Below are positions 31,562 to 40,445 of a DNA stretch of 64,000 bases, piece by piece. Within the stretch, counting starts at the first letter, position 1; the number at the start of each line of letters is the position of its first letter. The DNA lies in assembly GCF_030464885.1 (NCBI RefSeq), contig NZ_JALPRJ010000050.1, positions 1 through 64,000 of the forward strand. Reading direction: 5' to 3'. Made by a program: the position numbers and the translations under genes. This DNA is from Caballeronia sp. SEWSISQ10-4 2 (GTDB lineage Bacteria > Pseudomonadota > Gammaproteobacteria > Burkholderiales > Burkholderiaceae). The notes beneath the pieces are model-generated. The model was not told the origin of the DNA. It searched no databases and saw only the letters and a program-made list of their open reading frames with translations.

Positions 31562-33037
31562 CTAGAAACGCGTTTCGCGCGCCACCCGCAGGAAGGTATC
31601 GAGCAAAGGCGTGCAATCGAGCAACTCGTCGCCGCCCGCGCGATGGAACTCCGGATGCCATTGCACGCCCATCACAAACGGCGCACGCCGATAACGCACC
31701 GCTTCGATAATCCCGTCATGCGCCGACACTGCCTCGATGTTCAGATCGCGGCCGATTGTCTTGACCGCCTGATGATGGATGGAGTTGACGAGCGCTTCGC
31801 GATGGCCCGGAAACATGTTGACGAGCGTGGAGCCGTCGGGGAAACGGATCGGGTGACGATGCTGGTCGTATTGCTCGTTCACATGCACGCCGGCTGTAGG
31901 GACATCGGTTGCAATGTCCTGATAAAGCGTCCCGCCGAACGCAACGTTGATCAGCTGGCAACCGCGGCACACGCCGAGCACGGGCTTACCCGACTCGATG
32001 AATTCATGCAGCAACTCCAGTTCGTACATGTCGCGCACGCGGTCACCGGGCCATTCGTGGCGCGTGGCCGCTTCCGTATAGGATTGGGGCGACACGTCGG
32101 CGCCACCTTGCAGCAGCAAGCCATCGAGATGTTTCGCGTAGTCGCGCAGCCGGATGTTGCTCGGATGCAGCATGCCCTGATGGCCGACCGTGGGAATCAT
32201 GAACACGAGCACGTCGCGCGACATCACCCAGTGCGCAATCGATTCCTCCAGATACTGCAGCGTCTTGCCGCGCAGACCCTTCGCACCCGGTTCAGGGTGA
32301 AAAATCCGCGCCGATACTCCGATCCTCAATGTCCGCTGCGTGATGCGCTGGCCCGCGCGGTCGAAGATCTGACGCGCGCGCGCCTTCATCACCCGGCCGA
32401 ACACTGACCACGCCGAATCGCTTTGACGCAGATAGGCAGGCGGTGCTTTCGCTTCCGCTGCGTCGGGCGAAGGCGGCGGACGGAAAGTGCCGAAATCGGG
32501 TGCGGTCGTGAACTCCGGCGGCAAGCTGGAAGCCGGCGGCGGTGTAACACTTTCTGTGGCGGCAGCGGTTTTGGTTTCCGCTGTCTCAGCCGCTTGCGCC
32601 TCGGTAGCGTTTTCAACCTCCACCGCGAGACTCGCTTCTGCCGCCGTAGCAGTCTCGACCTTCGCGGCAAGGCTCGCCTTTGGATCGAGTGTTGTGTTCG
32701 CGGCGGACCCAGACGCGGACGTGGTTTCACGCGCTGCCGTTTCCTGCGCCGACGTCGCTCTTGCCGCTAACGCGCGGGCTTCGGCTGCATCGTCGCGTTG
32801 GGCTTTGGCGGTATCGACGGGTTCTACGGTCGATGCGCTCTCAGGCGCGTCCGTCGACACCCGCTCGACCGCGCTGGATTGTGGGCCAGACTGTGCAGCG
32901 GCGGGAATATCAGAAATTTTTTGAGATGACGCGGGCGGGACAGCCGGACTGTGACTGCCCGGAAGTGAACCCGAAGAATCGGCGGCGGGAGCACCCGTGC
33001 CGGGCGTGCCCGGGTTTGACGACTTGTTTTCGCTCAT
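31562..33037 (-). CDS. Class I glutamine-amidotransferase-like gamma-glutamyl hydrolase with long N-terminal extension
   Basis: A 491-residue protein in two parts. Residues 1-205 are low-complexity, rich in Ala, Thr, Ser and Glu, without a signal peptide. From about residue 245 it is a peptidase C26 / PuuD-like hydrolase with a LRIGVSARIFHPEPGAKG opening, a GLLLQGGADVSPQSY strand, the nucleophile Cys in LGVCRGCQLINVAFGG, and the His/Glu end of the triad in FVMGVQWHPEFH. PuuD-type enzymes cleave gamma-glutamyl-GABA in putrescine breakdown; the substrate here is not fixed because no puu genes adjoin. The extension is unusual for the family and may act as a tether or binding arm. Confidence 0.85.
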   Translation of the reverse strand: MSENKSSNPGTPGTGAPAADSSGSLPGSHSPAVPPASSQKISDIPAAAQSGPQSSAVERVSTDAPESASTVEPVDTAKAQRDDAAEARALAARATSAQETAARETTSASGSAANTTLDPKASLAAKVETATAAEASLAVEVENATEAQAAETAETKTAAATESVTPPPASSLPPEFTTAPDFGTFRPPPSPDAAEAKAPPAYLRQSDSAWSVFGRVMKARARQIFDRAGQRITQRTLRIGVSARIFHPEPGAKGLRGKTLQYLEESIAHWVMSRDVLVFMIPTVGHQGMLHPSNIRLRDYAKHLDGLLLQGGADVSPQSYTEAATRHEWPGDRVRDMYELELLHEFIESGKPVLGVCRGCQLINVAFGGTLYQDIATDVPTAGVHVNEQYDQHRHPIRFPDGSTLVNMFPGHREALVNSIHHQAVKTIGRDLNIEAVSAHDGIIEAVRYRRAPFVMGVQWHPEFHRAGGDELLDCTPLLDTFLRVARETRF

Positions 33038-33156
33038 TCCGTTTTAGGCGCAAGGCGCTGTGAGAATGGTCAGAGTTTAATTATCCGCCTCTGGTCCGGG
33101 GGCGGCAAACCATCAAACAATTGCTCACATTATCGGGGAAAACAAAGCTTTCATGC

Positions 33157-34917
33157 TCAAGGATGATCTCTCGGCTCCTCGAATGTTTCGCGCAACGCGA
33201 TCTGCATCGTTGCGTGGATTTTGACGCACCAGCGCCACAATACCGTGAGCAGCAACGCGGCGCAGACGAGTACCGCGATCATCAAGCCGAATCGCGGCAG
33301 GATGCCGCCCGAGAGCACGGTCACCAGCAAGAAAACGCCGAACATCGCGAGAATCGGGATCAGGCCGGAGATGGCGGAGCGTAACGCGCGCGTGAAGCGT
33401 CCCGCCTTCGCGGGCTGCACGCTGACTTCGGCGAGCATCAATGCGAGCGACCCCAGCTTGCGATAGACCGCGACCAGAAACGGCATCGATATCAGCAACG
33501 CCGCGCTCCACAAGGCCACGCGCTGGGCGTCGTTGGTGGGCAACCAGCGCGACAGATATTCGGTGGCGAACGGCCCCGCGTAGGACGCGGTGAGGAAAAT
33601 CGCGGCCACCAGCGCGAGATTAACCGCGATCTGCAGCACGATCCGCCGCGTCATGGTGAACAGCGTCGGGGCGCCGGTATCGGGCGAAAGGCTTGCGAGC
33701 CATTGCGAATACAGGCCGAACGTGTTCGCGACGGGAACGGGCATTGAGCGGGCGATGCGGCGCGTGATCGGGTCTGCGGCCTTGATCAGATACGGCGTGA
33801 ACAACGTGGTCAACGCCGAAACCGCGACAGCGATCGGGTACAGGAAACTGCTGGTCACTTTCAGCGACAAGCCCAGCGACGCGATGATGAACGAGAACTC
33901 GCCGATCTGCGCGACGCTCATGCCCACGCGCATCGACGTGCGCCCGTCGCGGCCGGCGAGGAAGGTGCCGAGCCCGCACGACACGATCTTGCCGACCACG
34001 ACCGCGACCGTGATGACGGCGATCGGCCACCAGTAATCCACTAGCACGGCCGGGTTCAGCATCAGGCCGATGGTCACGAAAAAGATGGCGGAGAACATGT
34101 CCCGAACCGGCGCGATCAGGTGTTCGATGCGCTGCAGATTCCTCGATTCGGCCATGATCGCGCCGATCAGGAAAGCGCCGAGCGCGATGCTGTAATCGAG
34201 CTTCACGACCAGCAGGCAGAAGCCGAAACAGAATCCAAGCACGGTGACCAGCAGCATTTCGTCGCTTTTGGCCTTCGCGACATAGTCGAGCGCGCGCGGC
34301 ACGATCAGGATGCCGACCACCATCGACACAGTCATGAACAGCAGCAACTTGCCCAGCGTGACAAACGCCACGCCCGCCGACACAGAGCCCGTCTGTGCGA
34401 TGCCCGACAGCAGCACCAGCATTGCGATAGCCAGAATGTCTTCGACGATCAGAATGCCGAAGATCAGTTGAGCGAATGGCTCGCCCTTCATGCCGAGTTC
34501 GGAAAGCGCCTTGACGATGATCGTTGTCGACGAAATGGCGAGCATGGCGCCGAGAAACAGCGAATCCATCGCGTTCCAGCCGAACCACTGCCCGATTTCA
34601 TAGCCAATCCAGATCATCAGCACGATCTCGGACGCCGCAGCCACGAACGCGGTCGCGCCCACCTTGAATAGCTTCTTCAGGCTGAACTCGAGCCCGAGAG
34701 AAAACATCAGAAACACCACGCCGAGCTCGCCTAGCGTCTGGATCGTGGCTTCGTCGTGGATAAGCTGGAAAGGCGGCGTATACGGCCCGATAATCACGCC
34801 CGCCACGATGTACCCCAACACGACCGGCTGCTTCAAACGGTGAAACAACACCGTGACGACACCCGCAATCGCCATGATTACCGCTAGATCCTGAATGAAG
34901 CCAATCGCGTGATGCAT
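33157..34917 (-). CDS. CPA2-family cation:proton antiporter (KefB/YbaL-like)
   Basis: A 586-residue inner-membrane antiporter. Twelve or so helices fill residues 1-390, with the family elements VLGYIVAGVIIGPYTPP, LGVVFLMFSLGLEFSLKKLF, AMLAISSTTIIVKALSELG, DYSIALGAFLIGAIMAESR and GMSVAQIGEFSFIIASLGLS. About 190 residues of additional helices follow, but no TrkA-N (RCK) nucleotide-binding domain, unlike KefB or YbaL. It should exchange K+ or Na+ for H+. ATG at 34917 is used because AAGGA lies six bases upstream; the TTG at 34923 is less likely. It is a single-gene unit. Confidence 0.88.
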   Translation of the reverse strand: MHHAIGFIQDLAVIMAIAGVVTVLFHRLKQPVVLGYIVAGVIIGPYTPPFQLIHDEATIQTLGELGVVFLMFSLGLEFSLKKLFKVGATAFVAAASEIVLMIWIGYEIGQWFGWNAMDSLFLGAMLAISSTTIIVKALSELGMKGEPFAQLIFGILIVEDILAIAMLVLLSGIAQTGSVSAGVAFVTLGKLLLFMTVSMVVGILIVPRALDYVAKAKSDEMLLVTVLGFCFGFCLLVVKLDYSIALGAFLIGAIMAESRNLQRIEHLIAPVRDMFSAIFFVTIGLMLNPAVLVDYWWPIAVITVAVVVGKIVSCGLGTFLAGRDGRTSMRVGMSVAQIGEFSFIIASLGLSLKVTSSFLYPIAVAVSALTTLFTPYLIKAADPITRRIARSMPVPVANTFGLYSQWLASLSPDTGAPTLFTMTRRIVLQIAVNLALVAAIFLTASYAGPFATEYLSRWLPTNDAQRVALWSAALLISMPFLVAVYRKLGSLALMLAEVSVQPAKAGRFTRALRSAISGLIPILAMFGVFLLVTVLSGGILPRFGLMIAVLVCAALLLTVLWRWCVKIHATMQIALRETFEEPRDHP

Positions 34918-35134
34918 CCACAATCCTTACAAAAAGCACACAAGGATGCTGATAGTACCGCAACGGTTTTTTACATTGGTGACGAAAACGCTCAGAACGA
35001 GGGGACAAGGCGAGAGACGCCACCGGGCAGAAGCCGATGACGGTGTTACACGCGGTCGTGAGGCGTCCGCGACACGATGCGCAAGCCAGCCTGAACGGGA
35101 TCAGGCTGGAGGCAGAACATTGGACGAAGCGCGC

Positions 35135-35473
35135 TCAGACAGCCGCTTCGTCTTCTTCGCCCGTGCGAATGCGGATGACGCGTTCGACGTCGGTCACGAA
35201 GATCTTGCCGTCGCCGATCTTGCCGGTGCGGGCAGCGCCGATGATTGCGTCGATGACCTGATCCGTCTGGGCGTCCGCCACCACCACTTCGATCTTCACC
35301 TTCGGCAGGAAGTCGACCACGTATTCCGCCCCGCGATACAGTTCGGTATGACCCTTCTGGCGCCCGAAGCCTTTGACCTCGGTGACTGTCAGGCCGGTGA
35401 GACCGGCGCCGGCGAGCGCTTCGCGGACTTCGTCGAGCTTGAACGGTTTGATGACTGCGGTGATGCGTTTCAT
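35135..35473 (-). CDS. glnB: Nitrogen regulatory protein P-II (GlnB/GlnK)
   Basis: A 112-residue signal-transduction trimer subunit. The N-terminus MKRITAVIKPFKLDEVREAL, the T-loop with the uridylylated Tyr51 (GRQKGHTELYRGAEYVVDFL) and the C-terminal signatures GKIGDGKIFVTDVERVIRIR and TGEE are all standard. It senses 2-oxoglutarate and ATP/ADP and passes the nitrogen state to glutamine synthetase adenylylation and to NtrB/NtrC. That matters here because NtrC-type sites precede the urea genes 9 kb away. It follows nadE on the same strand by 163 bases. Whether it is the GlnB or GlnK paralogue cannot be settled without an amtB neighbour. Confidence 0.95.
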   Translation of the reverse strand: MKRITAVIKPFKLDEVREALAGAGLTGLTVTEVKGFGRQKGHTELYRGAEYVVDFLPKVKIEVVVADAQTDQVIDAIIGAARTGKIGDGKIFVTDVERVIRIRTGEEDEAAV

Positions 35474-35636
35474 GGCGCGCCTCTTCGAAAATTATGCGGA
35501 TAAGCGAGAAAACGGATTTTGGAATCGATGGTTTGATTCTAGCTGCGTTTTCACGGTTAACCGCAGTGATCTCGCGCCATAGCCTAGCGATCATGCAGAT
35601 ATCCGCGCATTTACGCGCAAATCTGGTGCAAACACC

Positions 35637-37703
35637 TCATTCCACCGGAATATTCTTCAAATCGTTCATCCAGACGACCGATTCCGAATCGCTCGGCGCG
35701 CGCCAGTCGCCGCGAGGCGACAACGAACCGCCGGACCCGACTTTCGGCGCATTCGGCACGCAGGACCGTTTGAACTGGCTGGTACGGAAAAAGCGGTCGA
35801 GGAAAATACCCAGGTTGTGCTTGATAGCCAGCAACGCGTACTCGTTTCGCGCAACATGCGCGCCTTCCGGCCACGCGCCCGCGTCGCGGTCCTTCCACGC
35901 GGTGTAGGCCAGGAACGCGACCTTCGATGGCGCAAAACCGAAGCGCAACGTGTAGTAGAGGTTGAAATCCTGCAGCTCGTACGGTCCGATAACGCTTTCC
36001 GTTTTTTGCTCCGGACCGCCGTTTGATTTACCGGGAACGAGTTCCGGGCTGATATCGGTATTCAGGATGTTCACCAGCACATCGGAACCCGAGTTGCCGA
36101 TTTGCCCGGTTTCCGCGACCCACCGGACCAGGTGCGTGATCAGCGTTTTCGGGACGCTGGCGTTGACGTTGTAGTGCGACATGTGATCGCCCACGCCGTA
36201 GGTGCACCAGCCGAGCGCGAGCTCGCTCAGGTCGCCCGTGCCGACCACGATGCCGCCCTTGAAGTTCGCCAGCCGGAACAGATGATTCGTGCGCTCGCCG
36301 GCCTGCACGTTCTCGAACGTGATGTCGTAGTCCTCTTTACCCGATGCGTACGGGTGGCCGAGATCTTTCAGCATCTGCTCGCAACTCGGCCGGATGTCGA
36401 TCTCGCTCGCCGAACAACCGACAATCTCCATCAGTTGACGCGCCTGCAAGAGCGTCCGGTCGCTGGTGGCGAAACCGGGCATGGTCACGCCGAGAATATT
36501 CGTACGTGGCAGCTTCAGCCGGTCCATGGCCTTGGCGCAGACAAGCAGCGCATGCGTGGAATCGAGCCCGCCCGAAATGCCGATCACGACCTTGGATATG
36601 CCGCTCGCCGAGAGCCGTTGCACCAGCGCCTGTACCTGGATGTTGTAGACCTCGTTGCAGCGTTCGTCGCGGCGCTTCGGATCGGACGGAACGTAGGGGA
36701 ATCGCTCCACAACGCGGTCAAGCGGCAAGGCGCGGTTGATCGGCAGATCGAGGTTGAAGCAGACCGTTTCGAACTTCGATACTTCGTCGGCATGTCTGCG
36801 CACCGACTGGGCGAACGTGGTCTGGTGCATGCGCTCGCGCGAGAGCCGTTCGAGATCGACATCGGCGAAAACGAGGTGCGAGGTGTCCAGGAAACGTTCG
36901 GATTCGGCGAGCAGCTCGCCGTTTTCGTAGATCACCGCTTGTCCGTCCCAGGCCAGATCAGTGGTCGACTCTCCCCTTCCCGCCGAGGTGTACAGGTACG
37001 CGGAGAGGCAACGGGCGGACTGCTGCCCAACCAGTTGATGCCGATAACTCGACTTGCCGACCACCACATTCGATGCGGACAGATTGACCAGCACCGTTGC
37101 GCCCGCCAGCGCGGCGAATGACGACGGCGGCACCGGCACCCAGACGTCCTCGCAGATTTCCACGTGAAAGCGAAACAGCGGCATGTCGGCGATTTCGAAC
37201 AGCAGCGACGACCCGAACGGCACTTCGGTACCCAGCAGATTGACGCGATCCGTGGATGCGTTCTCGGCCGCGCTGAACTGGCGCGCTTCGTAGAACTCGC
37301 CATAGTTCGGCAGATAGCTCTTCGGCACGACGCCCTGGATCCGCCCGCCCGCGACCACCACCGCACAGTTGAAGAGCGTGTGGTCGACACGCAGCGGCAT
37401 GCCCACGATCATCGCGATGGAAAGGTTCTTCGATGCCGCCACGACCGACGCCAGCGCCTCTTCGCAGGCGTCGAGCAAGGCCCGCTGGTGGAACAGGTCG
37501 TCGCAGGTATAGGCAGGCAGGCCGAGTTCCGGGAACGCTACCAGCACTGCGCCGTTCGCCGCCGCCTGCTTCGCGAGGTCGATGGTTTCGCCCGCGTTGA
37601 ACGCCGGATCGGCAACGCGGCAACGGGGCACGCCTACCGCCACGCGTGCGAAATCGTGGCTGTAGAGATTGAAGAATCGGTTTTTCATCTTGAGCTTATC
37701 CAT
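35637..37703 (-). CDS. nadE: Glutamine-dependent NAD+ synthetase
   Basis: A 688-residue two-domain enzyme making NAD+ from nicotinate adenine dinucleotide, using glutamine as nitrogen donor. The N-terminal nitrilase-like glutaminase has Glu59 in FPELGLPAYTC, the Lys in VVPKSYLPNYGEFYE and the nucleophile Cys in HVEICEDVWVP. The C-terminal synthetase carries the P-loop SGGLDSTHALLVCAKAMDRL and the LSELALGWCTYG and GKEDYDITFENVQAGER segments. Length fits the long NadE type. ATG at 37703 is used; an in-frame ATG five codons on (37688) is also possible. It precedes glnB, an arrangement typical of betaproteobacteria. Confidence 0.95.
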   Translation of the reverse strand: MDKLKMKNRFFNLYSHDFARVAVGVPRCRVADPAFNAGETIDLAKQAAANGAVLVAFPELGLPAYTCDDLFHQRALLDACEEALASVVAASKNLSIAMIVGMPLRVDHTLFNCAVVVAGGRIQGVVPKSYLPNYGEFYEARQFSAAENASTDRVNLLGTEVPFGSSLLFEIADMPLFRFHVEICEDVWVPVPPSSFAALAGATVLVNLSASNVVVGKSSYRHQLVGQQSARCLSAYLYTSAGRGESTTDLAWDGQAVIYENGELLAESERFLDTSHLVFADVDLERLSRERMHQTTFAQSVRRHADEVSKFETVCFNLDLPINRALPLDRVVERFPYVPSDPKRRDERCNEVYNIQVQALVQRLSASGISKVVIGISGGLDSTHALLVCAKAMDRLKLPRTNILGVTMPGFATSDRTLLQARQLMEIVGCSASEIDIRPSCEQMLKDLGHPYASGKEDYDITFENVQAGERTNHLFRLANFKGGIVVGTGDLSELALGWCTYGVGDHMSHYNVNASVPKTLITHLVRWVAETGQIGNSGSDVLVNILNTDISPELVPGKSNGGPEQKTESVIGPYELQDFNLYYTLRFGFAPSKVAFLAYTAWKDRDAGAWPEGAHVARNEYALLAIKHNLGIFLDRFFRTSQFKRSCVPNAPKVGSGGSLSPRGDWRAPSDSESVVWMNDLKNIPVE

Positions 37704-37885
37704 ACGATGCCCCGCATTCGGGGATCCTGTTCCGGCGCATAACGGGTTAAGGGTTATTGCTGTGAAAGCGAAAGCATTTCGACATGATGATAAGTCGAGT
37801 TGCAGTTTCCGGGCGTCTATTGGATCAAGCGTTAGCCATCCGGTCAGGTTTCGAGCGAGTCAGCAGCCCGAAACCTCCAATCGAA

Positions 37886-39025
37886 CTACGTCTTCTTACG
37901 GAAGGGCGTATGCGCTTCCAGCTCGTGGATATGCTGGTCCATCGCCGCCGTTTCCTCATCGAGGAATTCACTGATCGCGTGCGCAAACCGTGGGTCCGCG
38001 ACCCAGTGCGCGGACCACGTGGGCGTGGGCAGCATGCCGCGCGACATCTTGTGCACGCCTTGCGCACCGCCCTCGAACCGGGCAAGCCCGTTCTCGATGC
38101 AATATTGGATTCCTTGCATATAGCAGGTTTCAAAGTGCAGACCCGAGATGAATTCTTTCGTGCCCCAGTAGCGCCCGAACATGACGTCGCCGCCGATCAT
38201 GTTCAGCGCGCACGCGAGCCGCTGGCCATCCGCTTCGGCGATCACGAGCAAGATGCTGTCGGGCGCGGCCGCGTGAATTTGGCCGAAGAATTCGCGCGAC
38301 AGATACGGTGGATTCCAGTGCTCGCGATAGGTGTTCTCGTAACACGCGTAGAAGAAATCGAGCGCTTCCTCATCTATTTCCGCGCCGCGCAACCACGTAT
38401 AGGTGACGCCGGCATCGGCCACGCGTCGACGATCCTGCTTCACCTTCTTGCGCTTGTCGTGGCTCATGGTGGCGAGGAACGCGTCGAAGTTTTCGTAGCC
38501 GCCCGGCGCGTTTTCCCAGTGAAACTGAACGCCTTCGCGCAGCATGTAGCCGGCTTCGGTTAGCGCCTCGAGATCCTGTTCCTGAGGAAACAGCACATGC
38601 AGCGACGACAGCTCCAACTGCTTGGTCAATTCGATCGCCCCGCGGGCGAGCATCACGCGCTCTTTATGCGTGGCGGCGATCAGGCGCGGGCCGGTCACGG
38701 GCGAAAACGGTACTGCCGATAGTCCCTTCGGATAGTACCGAAGCCCGTTTCGCTCGAAAGCGTCGGCCCAGGCGTGGTCGAAGACGTACTCGCCGCGGGA
38801 GTGTTTCTTGAGGTAGAGCGGCATGGCGCCGGTGAGTTCGCCGTCGCGTTTGAGCAGGAGAAAGTGCGCACGCCAGCCGGTTCGCGCCACCGCGCAGCCC
38901 GTGTCCTGCAACGCCGACAGGAATGCGTGCCGCACGAAGGGGTTATCGCCGGCGAGACGGTTCCATTCGTCCGGGGTCACGTTGTCGAGCGAATCGACCA
39001 CATGTATTTCGACCTTGCGGTTCAA
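37886..39025 (-). CDS. GNAT-fold N-acetyltransferase, DUF482-like
   Basis: A 379-residue cytoplasmic protein of the peptidogalycan/FemAB-like GNAT branch. Recognisable features are the opening IHVVDSLDNVTPDEWNRLAG, NPFVRHAFLSALQDTGC, the RGEYVFDHAWADAFERNGLR and SAVPFSPVTGPRL strings, FLATMSHDKRKKVKQDRR and FEGGAQGVHKMSRGMLPTPTW. The substrate is unknown; the family is widespread in proteobacteria and lacks characterised members that I can cite. The gene is divergent from the GIY-YIG gene. Confidence 0.85.
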   Translation of the reverse strand: MNRKVEIHVVDSLDNVTPDEWNRLAGDNPFVRHAFLSALQDTGCAVARTGWRAHFLLLKRDGELTGAMPLYLKKHSRGEYVFDHAWADAFERNGLRYYPKGLSAVPFSPVTGPRLIAATHKERVMLARGAIELTKQLELSSLHVLFPQEQDLEALTEAGYMLREGVQFHWENAPGGYENFDAFLATMSHDKRKKVKQDRRRVADAGVTYTWLRGAEIDEEALDFFYACYENTYREHWNPPYLSREFFGQIHAAAPDSILLVIAEADGQRLACALNMIGGDVMFGRYWGTKEFISGLHFETCYMQGIQYCIENGLARFEGGAQGVHKMSRGMLPTPTWSAHWVADPRFAHAISEFLDEETAAMDQHIHELEAHTPFRKKT

Positions 39026-39182
39026 CAGGCTTACCTCGTTCGGGCTTTGTACAGGACGCTTGGTGCAGCGCGGAACAGTTATTCTCGCCGAAGTCGCGGG
39101 TTTTTGTCGGAGCGGGGTTCGTTGCCAAGGCTTGAGGGATAATGCGCGGCATTGCGGCTTTCGTTATTTTTTGGCTTCTTCC

Positions 39183-39491
39183 ATGCCCTGGTTCCTGTAC
39201 CTCATCGAATGCGCCGACGGCAGTCTCTATACCGGGATTGCCACCGATGTCGATGCTCGGTTCGCCAAGCACGTCAGCGGCACGGGCGCGCGGTATACGC
39301 GGTCGCATAAGCCGGTTTGCGTGCGGGCTTCGTTTTTATTGGATGGACGCGCTGAAGCTTCCCGGGCCGAGTATTGGGTCAAGCGACTTTCAGCGGCGCG
39401 CAAATGGGCACTGGTTGCGGGGGAATTGACGCTGGATGCCGTGATGCCGGCCGAAGTTGAAGTCGAAGACACTCCTGAAACCGAGACATAG
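39183..39491 (+). CDS. GIY-YIG family endonuclease-like protein
   Basis: A 102-residue single-domain protein of the YhbQ/URI type. The diagnostic LYLIECADGSLYTGIATDVD (GIY-YIG motif) is followed by RFAKHVSGTGARYTRSHKPV and a helix with the conserved Glu (EASRAEYWVKRLSAARKWAL). YhbQ homologues are proposed to act in DNA repair. ATG at 39183 is selected because MPWFLYLIECADG is the family start; longer upstream frames are not family-like. A bidirectional terminator follows at 39509, separating it from ppa. Confidence 0.85.
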   Translation: MPWFLYLIECADGSLYTGIATDVDARFAKHVSGTGARYTRSHKPVCVRASFLLDGRAEASRAEYWVKRLSAARKWALVAGELTLDAVMPAEVEVEDTPETET

Positions 39492-39508
39492 GCGCAGCTA
39501 TAAAAAAA

Positions 39509-39556
39509 AGCCGCCCGGGTCTTGCCTTAAGACAAGACCCGGCGGCTTTCTTTTTT
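39509..39556. terminator. Bidirectional intrinsic terminator between GIY-YIG gene and ppa
   Basis: AGCCGCCCGGGTCTTG (39509-39524) and CAAGACCCGGCGGCT (39533-39547) form a 15-bp stem with one bulged C and a CCTTAAGA loop. It is flanked by an A-run on the left and TTCTTTTTT on the right, so it serves both convergent genes. Confidence 0.9.
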
Positions 39557-39567
39557 ACGGTCTGCGC

Positions 39568-39601
39568 CAAGCTTACTTCTTGAACAAGCTTACTTCTTGA
39601 A
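39568..39601. repeat. 17-bp tandem duplication spanning the ppa stop codon
   Basis: CAAGCTTACTTCTTGAA occurs twice, head to tail (39568-39584 and 39585-39601). It duplicates the last ppa codons and stop, so that a second AAG AAG TAA follows the true end. It looks like a slippage event without coding effect. Confidence 0.8.
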
Positions 39602-40117
39602 GTTAGCCACGCCTTCCGTGATTTCCTTGTGGGCGGCTTCCACGCCCTGCCAGCCTTCGACCTTCACCCATTTGCCTTTCTCGAGCGCCTTGTAGTGCTC
39701 GAAGAAATGCTTGATCTGGTCCTTCAGGTATTCCGGCACGTCGTCCACGGTCTTCATGTGCGCCGTCATCGGGCAGATCTTGTCGTGAGCGACCGCCACC
39801 AGCTTTGCGTCGACACCCGATTCATCCGTCATCTGCAACATGCCCAATGCGCGTGCCCGAACCACCGAGCCGGCCAGCAGCGGGAACGGCGTGATCACCA
39901 GCACGTCGACCGGGTCGCCATCGCCGGAAAGCGTCTGCGGAATGAAACCGTAGTTCGCCGGGTAACGCATGCCGGTGCCGATAAAACGGTCGACCACGAG
40001 CAAGCCCATGTCCTTGTCCGCTTCGTATTTCACCGGATCACTTTGCGCCGGGATCTCGATGATCACGTTGAAATCCTGCGGAAGATCCTTGCCTGCGGGT
40101 ACGTTGTTAAAGCTCAT
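39590..40117 (-). CDS. ppa: Inorganic pyrophosphatase
   Basis: A 175-residue family I soluble pyrophosphatase that hydrolyses PPi and so drives biosynthetic reactions. The metal-binding signature DGDPVDVLVI, the substrate residues in IIEIPAQSDPVKYEADKD, the GMRYPANYGFIPQT segment and KGKWVKVEGW are intact. It has the length of E. coli Ppa. ATG at 40117 has a GAAGAGAG site upstream; the frame extending to 40255 has no support. It is convergent with the GIY-YIG gene and divergent from the aldehyde dehydrogenase operon. Confidence 0.96.
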   Translation of the reverse strand: MSFNNVPAGKDLPQDFNVIIEIPAQSDPVKYEADKDMGLLVVDRFIGTGMRYPANYGFIPQTLSGDGDPVDVLVITPFPLLAGSVVRARALGMLQMTDESGVDAKLVAVAHDKICPMTAHMKTVDDVPEYLKDQIKHFFEHYKALEKGKWVKVEGWQGVEAAHKEITEGVANFKK

Positions 40118-40445
40118 ATGCACTCTCTTCGAAGTGGAAATTCGGTGTCGGAGATAAACGAATTCGGTACGCGCTGATGTCGCGTTTTGCTGCATCGCGA
40201 CAATACACGTCAAGCGTGAATGTTCTGGGTGCAACGCTGCTTCGTGGCGGCGCATGCGCCCATGTGACAGCGTATTTACGTCATTATAGCCAATCGCAGG
40301 GTACGCTCCGGCGTCAGCGGATGCACAGGAAAACAGCGCAAAATAAGCTCGAAGCGTCGCGCCTGAGGAAGCAGACGGAGCACCGCTGGTTAGATTTCAC
40401 CGGTGTGCGGCACCCCAAAAACAGCCACGCAGACAGGAGTCAGGC
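40118..40445. other. Divergent region between ppa and the aldehyde dehydrogenase operon
   Basis: This 328-base gap should hold two promoters. I recognise no palindrome, gene or repeat in it. Confidence 0.4.

Noticed and set aside
31532..32407. 291-residue plus-strand frame
   Set aside because: It is opposite the catalytic domain of the gamma-glutamyl hydrolase and begins beside the bidirectional terminator. No family motif.
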